Of a stretch of 64,000 nt of DNA, positions 56,743-64,000 are shown in pieces (within the stretch, counting starts at the first letter, position 1; each line of letters starts with the position of its first letter). The position numbers and the translations under genes were made by a program. The DNA comes from Hysterangium stoloniferum (lineage: Eukaryota; Basidiomycota; Agaricomycetes; Hysterangiales; Hysterangiaceae): assembly GCA_015178975.1 (NCBI GenBank), contig WHVD01000020.1, forward strand, positions 682,001-746,000, given 5' to 3'. The notes below the pieces were generated by a model. It saw nothing but the letters and a program-made list of their open reading frames with translations, did no database searches and had not been told where the DNA came from.

Positions 56743-57280
56743 CGGCACATCGGTTCAGTAGATTAGCACAAATCGTTCTGCTCTAACCGCGCTGCACTCG
56801 CCGTACATCGGATTCGGCAGATCTGGTACCAAACCTTGGCAAAGTGTATCGCGGGCACAGCTTTCTATCCGCACGTTTAGAGCTGAGAGTATTTGCAACT
56901 AAATGTGAACTGCCAATATCGTGCAACGTGCGTAATAAGGGGCCTGATGCAGCTTGCGCCAAAATTAATTACTAACCAGGGCTCAAAGAACCTCTGCGAG
57001 TACTGTGGCCGTTCTTCCAGCATGAATTGAGAAAGAACCTCAATATGATCCTAAATGTAGTCCAAGTGCTTGGTATTTATTGATATGACCTCGATTGAAT
57101 TGTGAAGTCAATATTAGTGTCAGATCACACCCAAGCCTTTCAATGAGCGCTTACTGGTAACGCCTTGAAGACGCCCATCAGATTACAGATGTTCGTTGTT
57201 TGGGCCCAGTTTACCCTTGCAACAGCGGTCCGAGACAGTTAACCCGACTTGGACGCTGAACTGTATCCTTATCGACCTCC
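56743..57280. other. Intergenic, upstream of phospholipase D
   Basis: No gene seen. The 5' regulatory region of the phospholipase D gene presumably lies here; no clear TATA box was identified. Confidence 0.4.
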
Positions 57281-60200
57281 ATGTCTTTCTTCCAGAAACT
57301 CGAGGCTTTCGTCGATAACGCTCCAGCTCTTGTTGAGAAAGGACTCCACCATGCAAGTCAAACTGTACAAGGTGTGAAGTCCTCATCTCATTCAAATGGA
57401 TTGATTTCATTATTGCTACAGGAGCTCTCAATCCTGACCGTACGTTCAGTCCACGCAAAAGCCATAATTATTAACTCAGATTGCCCCAGGTCGTCACGAT
57501 GATCCCATCGAGAAGCACCACGACGAAATCCGAGCACAAATCAACGCTGGACACCGATTTCACTCGTTCGCTAACGAACGCGCCAGCAATTTTGTGAAAT
57601 GGCATGTCGATGGACACGATTTCTTCTACGCCGTCTCTGAGATGCTCGAATCGGCGCGTGAGGTGCGTATTGGGTCCATGCCGTCGTGGCTCTGTTTGAC
57701 GATCCCCGCAGGTTATCATGATTATGGATTGGTGGCTCACCCCAGAGCTGTATCTGAGGCGTCCGCCAGCATTTCACCCGGAATGGCGACTTGATCGAGT
57801 TTTACAGCGAAAGGCAGAGGAAGGTGTCAAAGTGTACATCATAGTCTACAAGGAGGTCCGTACAGAATCAACTTATAACTTACTTCGTTCTCTAATTCTC
57901 ATGCAGGTTACTCAAACGATGAGTATGAGCTCTCACCACACCAAGTCTGCTCTCGAAGCTCTGCACAAGAATATTGCCGTCATGGTCAGTATTTGCGTCA
58001 TATTTTAGGATCTCCGGCTCAATCCATGTACAGCGCCACCCCGATCATATCGGCTCCAGAGATGATGTCGAATTCTGGTCTCACCATGAGAAGGTGTCGG
58101 AATTGTCTTACATATCGCCTTTACCAAGCCTTACTCTCGTAACAGGTCGTCGTCGTGGACAATCACCGCGCTTCCATCGGAGGACTCGATCTCTGCTTCG
58201 GCCGCTGGGACACCCACAATCAGTACGCATCAATCGACATGTTAATGTCTTACCCTAATCCTTGTCAGCCCTCTCGCCGATGTCCACCCCACGGACTTCA
58301 ATCGCACGCTCTTTCCCGGACAAGACTATAACAACGCGCGTTTGCTCGACTTCCAGCAAGTGGACAACTATGTCAGCAATCAGGTTTCCATTCTCGAGTC
58401 ACCAAGGATGCCTTGGCATGATGTTCACATGACGCTGGTAGGACCCTCTGTCCTTGATATCGTACAGCACTTCGTGGAACGCTGGAATGAAGTCAAGACG
58501 CGCAAGGTGTGCACATTATATTGATGATAACAGAGCTACATTAAATGCCGTCTCACTGGCTGTGGGATCCTCTAGTACAAGACGAACGAGTTCGTACAAG
58601 ATCGTCGCTTCGTGCCTTATCCTTTTTCATTCTGACCTGGACGTCCCGCAGGCGCTTTGACTGGCTCGCACTTCCCCATGACGTCAACCTCGCGCCCAAC
58701 GAGGCCGTCGTTCGTAAGCGCATTCCCGTCATCCACGATTCTTGACATGACGGAGTGCCTGTAGGTCATCCTCACCGCGAGCGCTGGCACGCCATAGGTC
58801 GACAGTTCAGGCAGCGTTTCCACTTCCAGCCGGGTGAAGATGAGCTCAACCCCGACGAGGACGAATCGATATACTCGCGTGTACCACATGGGCTGATGAA
58901 TGTGCAGGTCGTTAGGAGTGTGTGCGATTGGAGTCACGGGGTGCTGACTGAGAGAAGCATTCAAAACGCTTGTATGTCTTGATGAGTCTTGCGCTGCTTA
59001 TCAGAGATCGGCGTTGATGGATAATATGGCAGATATCCAGCTCATTCGGGAAGCCAATCACTTCATCTACATCGGTATGTGTATTTGGGCATCTTTTAAG
59101 GGCTTTGTTTTGACGCTGGGTATGGTTAGAAAATCAATTCTTGTATGTTGTGGATCTTCTTGCATACCTCTGAAACTTAGATACTCTCGACAGCATCTCG
59201 AACACCCAGGACTCGGGTCCCGTCAAAAACACGATCGCTGCAGCAATCGTGGAGCGCATCCTTCGTGCAGCCCAGGAAGGCCGGAACTTCCACGTACGCG
59301 ATGCAACACATTCCTTTGAAGTTTTGACGTGCTAAACCAATGAACTCCAGGTTGTAGTCGTCATCCCCGAAGTTCCCGGATTCGCCGGCGATATGTCAAC
59401 TGATAAGTCGATAAAGACGATATTGGCAGCTCAGTGGAGGAGCATCAATCGCGGTGGACACAGTATTTATGAAGAAGTTAAGAAGGCAGGATATGACGCG
59501 TATGTGCTTGTGAAGGTGCTCGCACGCTGGACAATAACGGAATTCCCCATCTTTGTTCAGCTCCGAGTACATCCGCTTTTACCACTTGAGATCATACGAC
59601 CGAATTAATGCTCCTTATCGTGCGTCCATATCTGCTCGTTACACTCTCGCTTCTTGATTGTGACGTCATGTTCCAGCATCACTCATCTCCATGATGGAAC
59701 ACAACAGCGGCGTGACATTCCACCAGGCACAGGTCGCGCTCGCTCGCATCTGGCTCGGCGAAACGTACGAGGAGGACTACATCAAGACCGTCGCGATCAA
59801 GGTGCCCCAGCCCACGACCGAGGGGATCTCGCCCGCGGCGACGGACGAGAAGCAGCAGATCGAGCAGGTCCCGCTGCCGGCGTCTGTCGGCGAGGCGAAG
59901 CGCACCGTGAGGCGGTTTGAGCGCGGCGCGGAGGGGCTGCGCGGAGACGAGGACGTGTCGGATTCGGTCGCGCAGCATATGTTGTGTGATAGGACGGTGT
60001 TGGAGCAGGAGAAGTGGCTGGGCACGGAGCAGGAGGAAAGGGACGCGTAAGTTTTGCCGTGTTTTTTTCGTGCTGTGGGTGAAGGGCGGATGCTCAAGTC
60101 TCTTGCCTTTGTCAGTTATGTCACGGAGCTGCTTTATATCCACTCCAAGGTGAGCCCCCGCAGCACCAATGCGTTATGAGTCAGAATGTCAGTATTCTGA

Positions 60201-61217
60201 TGCCCTGCTTTAGGTCATGATTGTGGACGACCGCCGTGTTATCGTGCGTTTACACCCTATCTTGTTATCCCTTCTCATGTAGTGATGCTTATTGATGACA
60301 GATGGGTTCTGCGAACTTGAACGACCGTAGTCAAAAGGGCGATGGAGACTCTGAAATCGCCCTCGTCGTAGAGGACACCGATGAGATAGAATCGCGCATG
60401 GATGGCAAAAGAGTACGTTCAAGCCACCACGCTCGCTTGTTTGATTATATGGCCATGGGCGTCTAATTAAACCATTTTGACAGTATATTGCCAGACGGTT
60501 TGCAGCCACGCTCCGTCGTCAGCTGTACAAGGGTCCGTATTATCACCTAAGCAGTCTACCCTGAGATGGCTGTTGATGAGTTCTTATTACACAGAACACC
60601 TGGGCCTTATTCATCCCCAGAACGTCCTGGATGGGAAGGTGAAAGTTACCTCGTTCATGCGTGCGGCGCCCTGTCCCAATATCGACAGGACCGAGTCTTG
60701 GGAAGACCAGCAAGTGGCTGATCCACTGTCCCAGGAAACGATGGATATGTGGCGTGGCATTGCGAAGAGGAATCGGGACATCTTTACTGAAGTGTTCAGA
60801 CCCGTGCCGTCTGATTTGGTCCATAATACGGAGGCGTATAAAGTTCGTTCTTGTGTTGCTTTAATGTTAGGGGTCAACGGCGTTTATACCGTGATCACCG
60901 CAGAACTATGTGCCCAAAGTGAAGAGCGGACACCTTGTCCCTGAGATTTCCCTAGAGCGTGCCAAGAAACAGCTCAGTCAGGTACTCACCCGACATTTTA
61001 ATTCTTCTTTTTTTAAATATTCATCATTGCATGGCTAGATTCGTGGTCAACTAGTTGAGATGCCGTTGCAGTTCCTGATTGAGGAGACCTCATTGGTAGA
61101 GGTGAGTATTATCATTGCGTTTTGACCATTACTTGGTTTGGTGGTTGGTTACTCAAACGCTGTCCCTAGGGACCTACATGGACTGGGTTGGACCCTACAC
61201 TGCCCATCTACCTCTAG
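57281..61217 (+). CDS. Phospholipase D, two HKD motifs, many introns
   Basis: PLD hydrolyses phosphatidylcholine to phosphatidate and choline at membranes. The ATG at 57281 (M-S-F-F-Q-K-L-E-A-F-V-D) leads through about 15 short GT-AG introns to G-L-D-P-T-L-P-I-Y-L at 61217. Conserved blocks: I-M-D-W-W-L-T-P-E-L-Y-L-R-R-P (57720), first HKD H-E-K-V-V-V-V-D with I-G-G-L-D-L-C-F-G-R-W-D (58085-58215), the I-E-N-Q-F-like region (N-H-F-I-Y-I, 59060), V-V-V-I-P-E-V-P-G-F (59360), second HKD H-S-K-V-M-I-V-D with M-G-S-A-N-L-N-D-R-S (60140-60330), and S-E-I-A-L-V-V-E-D. Both HKD motifs are split by an intron. An apparent TGA near 58743 falls inside a GTAAGC...CTGTAG intron. No PX or PH domain is visible, so it is shorter (about 820-850 residues) than Spo14-type enzymes. 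The splice pattern near 58510-58660 is the least certain. Looks functional. Confidence 0.9.
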
Positions 61218-61873
61218 ATAATTGTGGTTTGCGAGCCGTGTGGGGATGGATGTCGGGGAAGCTTATCAGGTGTAAATTCGAATGTGGCAATAACTGATTA
61301 TGTCAGTAAAGACTTTCTTTGTGTGGCTGTAGGATTTTGTAGGCACTTCCTGTTTTTTTTTGATTATAAATAGCGCATTCTGTGTATTCTCGATCAATAT
61401 CGGAAGAGGGCTGAGCAACATTCGATGATAATATATGTATTCTTGGACCAAACGCAGGGACTCACTCGGCGATACCTAGGATATACGGAAGAGTACAGGC
61501 CACGAAACATGCCACAAAATATTCTTGCTTGATCACGACCTGACAACAGTGGTTAACCTGGCCTTCAGAAGATTCATACTTACGGACTATTCCAGGCGAA
61601 TATTGTATTTCACTTGAATAGACCCTTCCCAATTCTATACCTAGAATATGCGGAAGAGTAGAGGCCATGGAACATGTGCACCTATATTCTCCGCTTCATA
61701 TGTCTCCTAGCAACCCTTAATGAACATCTCCGCGAACGAAAAGTAACAGCTAACACTTCCAGTACCACAGACCAAATGTAATTAGGCCGCCTAATTGGTC
61801 TAGGTAATCTATTCAGATGACACCTCGATATCAATCACTGTGCCAGCTCAGTCTTCTCTTCTGCCTGTACAAG
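61218..61873. other. Intergenic between phospholipase D and the DUF6533 gene
   Basis: No gene. It contains two copies of an about 45 bp sequence (GATACCTAGGATATACGGAAGAGTA at 61480 and ATACCTAGAATATGCGGAAGAGTA at 61637) about 160 bp apart, possibly regulatory or a small duplication. Confidence 0.5.
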
Positions 61874-63746
61874 ATGGCGCCTCAGATGCTCAGGTATTCA
61901 GTTCTCTTGCTCTTTAAAGATCCCCAAGTCCTTCCGATTAACCACCATACCATTAACAGTGAACCATTTTCAATCTAGATAGCATGGATGGCAACAGCTT
62001 GATCGTCATGAGAGCGTGTGAGTTCCACATTCTCCTTCCAGACAATTTAATAAATATTCTTCGGCGGTATATCACTCGTTGATTGTTATTTTCAGATTAT
62101 GTGATCAACAAGTGTACTTGGGTGGTGGCAGCAGCGGTGATGGTATATGACTACGGTAAAGCCTGGGCTATCGCGATTACGCCGGGAGATAATGAATATC
62201 TATTTTGTACTTTCAGGATTGACCATTGAACACGAAGTACGTGTTTCCAAGTAACTGCTAGATTAAGTCGTTTCTCATCTATTACTTCTCACAGAAATCT
62301 ATGTGGGAGCGCCGATGGTCCTTAGGAAAATGCCTGTATCTTTTCGTGAGTTATTCACTTGAGTTATATTAGATCATGATAATGATTGCCATCGTTTAGA
62401 CCCGCTATCTGGGACTATTCGCAGCCATTTTTGGCCTTTCTGGTGAGCGCTCTGATTTCATTATAAACCTTCCTGTCTCAAGCAACTTTCGCAGTAAACT
62501 TTAGTGTAAATCTTACGGCCAAGGTGTGTCAGATTCCGACTGCTTCGTCCACGGTCAATATCTCATATATTTTAATAGTTGTAAGGATCAATTAAACTCT
62601 TATTTGCACCGTAATAATGACGCTTTTATGTCGAACAATAGCTGTAACGCCTTCGTTTGGTGGCTGCTATTCTCGTTAGTATGGATTGATGATTTAAAAA
62701 ACCTTTCTAATTCCCCTTCCACCACGAAAGTGTAACTGCCGCCATCATATCAGCCCAAGGTACGCTCAACGGGACATGGTTTTTCGAGGAAAACATCAAA
62801 CTGATGCTCTCACTGCACATTGCATCAAGTCATTCTACTATGTCGGGTGGGCTTTTCTCATTAATACAAGATCAATGTCATTTATTCATTGTTACCAACT
62901 CAAAAGGTTTGCGCCGTTTATCGACGGAATAACAAGTTGCTTATAGTACTAGTGATCATATTAGCACTAGTGGTACCTGCAAGTTTGCTCATGATGGGCC
63001 TTAATATGCCTGTCGGTGAGTCCTTATATTTTACTAAAACAATATGTCCAACCCGTTACTAATATGCCATAGGATCTGCGCCGCCGTTCGGATTCACCGG
63101 TTGCGGGCATGCCAGTGCAACATTACCAAGGTTTGCCTTTGGAATGCTTCCGCCGTTGATCTACGAAACAATTCTCTGCTCCCTCATGGTATTAAAGGCC
63201 ATTCAGAATTACCGAGATGGATATGGGTGTTCAATTTTATCGGCAATGGTACATGACAGGTAAGTACGAGGTCCAAAGCCTCCCCTGGTAAGCGTGAGCT
63301 TAAAAACCCGCTGTCTAGTCTCATTTACTTCGTTGGGTATGTCTGTCACGTTTCTTCGGGGTCGCACTTCCCACTGCACACTTTTTTTCACTTCATTTTC
63401 CAGTATCTTCACCGTTCTGTTTGTTGACTTCACCCTCTACTGCTTCCATAAGCAGGAATGGGCTCAGTTCGTCGTAGGGTGAGTTAAATCACTTTTGCTT
63501 ATTCATGCTCAAGCCTAAAATACATATAGACGGGAATATACTATACCATGCGCGATGGGATGCCGACTCCTAATGAATACCATGGAATGGGCTGAAGTGT
63601 CAAAATCTTCTCGTGACACAATCGTTACGCCAACAACGTATTACCCTATCGACAGGCTACCAGCTCACACAAGTGAAGTGAAAATCACCAACGTAACTCC
63701 GGCCGTAAATGAGTCCTACGGATTTCACACTACGATAGGGCAGTAG
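61874..63746 (+). CDS. DUF6533-family seven-helix membrane protein
   Basis: The start M-A-P-Q-M-L at 61874 joins (acceptor before C-A-T-G-G at 61985) to S-M-D-G-N-S-L-I-V-M-R-A-Y-Y-V-I-N-K-C, then V-V-A-A-A-V-M-V-Y-D-Y-G-L-T-I-E-H-E and W-E-R-R-W-S-L-G-K-C-L-Y-L-F-T-R-Y. This is the DUF6533 signature found in large agaricomycete families. Further exons give membrane helices A-F-V-W-W-L-L-F-S-V-T-A-A-I-I, N-K-L-L-I-V-L-V-I-I-L-A-L-V-V-P and I-F-T-V-L-F-V-D-F-T-L-Y-C-F, and a hydrophilic tail after C-R-L-L-M-N-T-M-E ending T-T-I-G-Q at 63746. About eleven short introns. Function is unknown; topology suggests a membrane sensor or transporter-like protein. All joins keep frame, so it is probably a live gene. 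Confidence 0.8.
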
Positions 63747-64000
63747 TCGTGTAGGTTCCCCGCGTACTACATTTTCTAGATTTGATACTATTCTACATTG
63801 CAAAACCACGTTGTTTATTATTTCATGGCAAATTGAGGCAGCTATTCTATTTTCTGTTCTGACTATCGTACATCAGATAAATATATATATTGAATCATCA
63901 TTATGTTTGGGTTGTTTCTGGGTATTTTTTAACTAGTTGCTCTCACTCGCGGGAGGCCTGAATGTACCCCTCGGCTGCTTCGAGCAGTGGCTGGTTAAAC
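63747..64000. other. 3' flank of the DUF6533 gene
   Basis: AT-rich, with possible polyadenylation context around 63830-63900. Nothing else seen before the window ends. Confidence 0.4.

Noticed and set aside
58735-58755. Premature stop in phospholipase D
   Set aside because: The TGA lies inside a good intron (GTAAGC...CTGTAG); splicing joins A-V-V-R to H-P-H-R-E-R-W in frame.

Overview
The window looks like a repeat-rich chromosomal region of a basidiomycete fungus, most likely an agaricomycete. The evidence is the dense 48-60 bp GT-AG introns, a DUF6533-type seven-helix membrane protein, a secreted cysteine-rich protein with a CBM19-like tail, and a typical agaricomycete mix of mobile elements (Tad-like LINEs, hAT, Tc1/mariner, IS630-like, copia and gypsy fossils). 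I cannot name the species.

Layout. 0.1-1.9 kb: a four-exon minus-strand gene with a SAM-like C-terminus. 2.1-3.4 kb: the 5' part of a LINE (ORF1). 3.4-11.1 kb: almost gene-free, but built of old diverged duplications that include the sequence upstream of the next gene, plus one tRNA-like sequence. 11.2-12.5 kb: the secreted-protein gene. 12.6-13.8 kb: a copia fossil. 13.96-26.32 kb: the most unusual part, four head-to-tail modules of 2.6-3.7 kb. Three open with GC-rich palindromes, opposed GCGCGGGA motif arrays and an AT-rich block; the fourth keeps only a short start-like sequence and the AT block. All four then run into minisatellites, mostly of 18 bp period, and end in a nearly identical ~147 bp GC-rich hairpin cassette. 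26.6-30.3 kb: CpG-depleted decayed coding pieces and a LINE 3' end carrying a younger solo LTR. 31.6-34.1 kb: a broken hAT element. 35.1-40.3 kb: an inverted pair of paralogous gene ends with other host-type exons between them. 40.6-49.98 kb: three Tc1-family elements. Two of them lie in the span of a decayed chromodomain gypsy fossil; one of these has a TIR copy inside its transposase and the other is a giant palindrome. 50-57 kb: an STAND/NLR-like N-terminal fragment, a ~200 bp-arm hairpin, a second LINE 3' end, an IS630-like fragment and a copia fossil. 57.3-61.2 kb: an intact-looking phospholipase D gene. 61.9-63.7 kb: the DUF6533 membrane protein gene.

How it fits together. The genes I trust as functional are the secreted protein, phospholipase D, the DUF6533 protein and probably the first gene. 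They are unrelated in function and form no cluster. The rest is a layered deposit of mobile elements whose relative ages can be read from nesting, target-site duplications and CpG content. The satellite modules are the best candidate for something undescribed: they look like mosaic, recently homogenised composite units with conserved palindromic caps. Exon boundaries were read by eye, and no homology search was possible.
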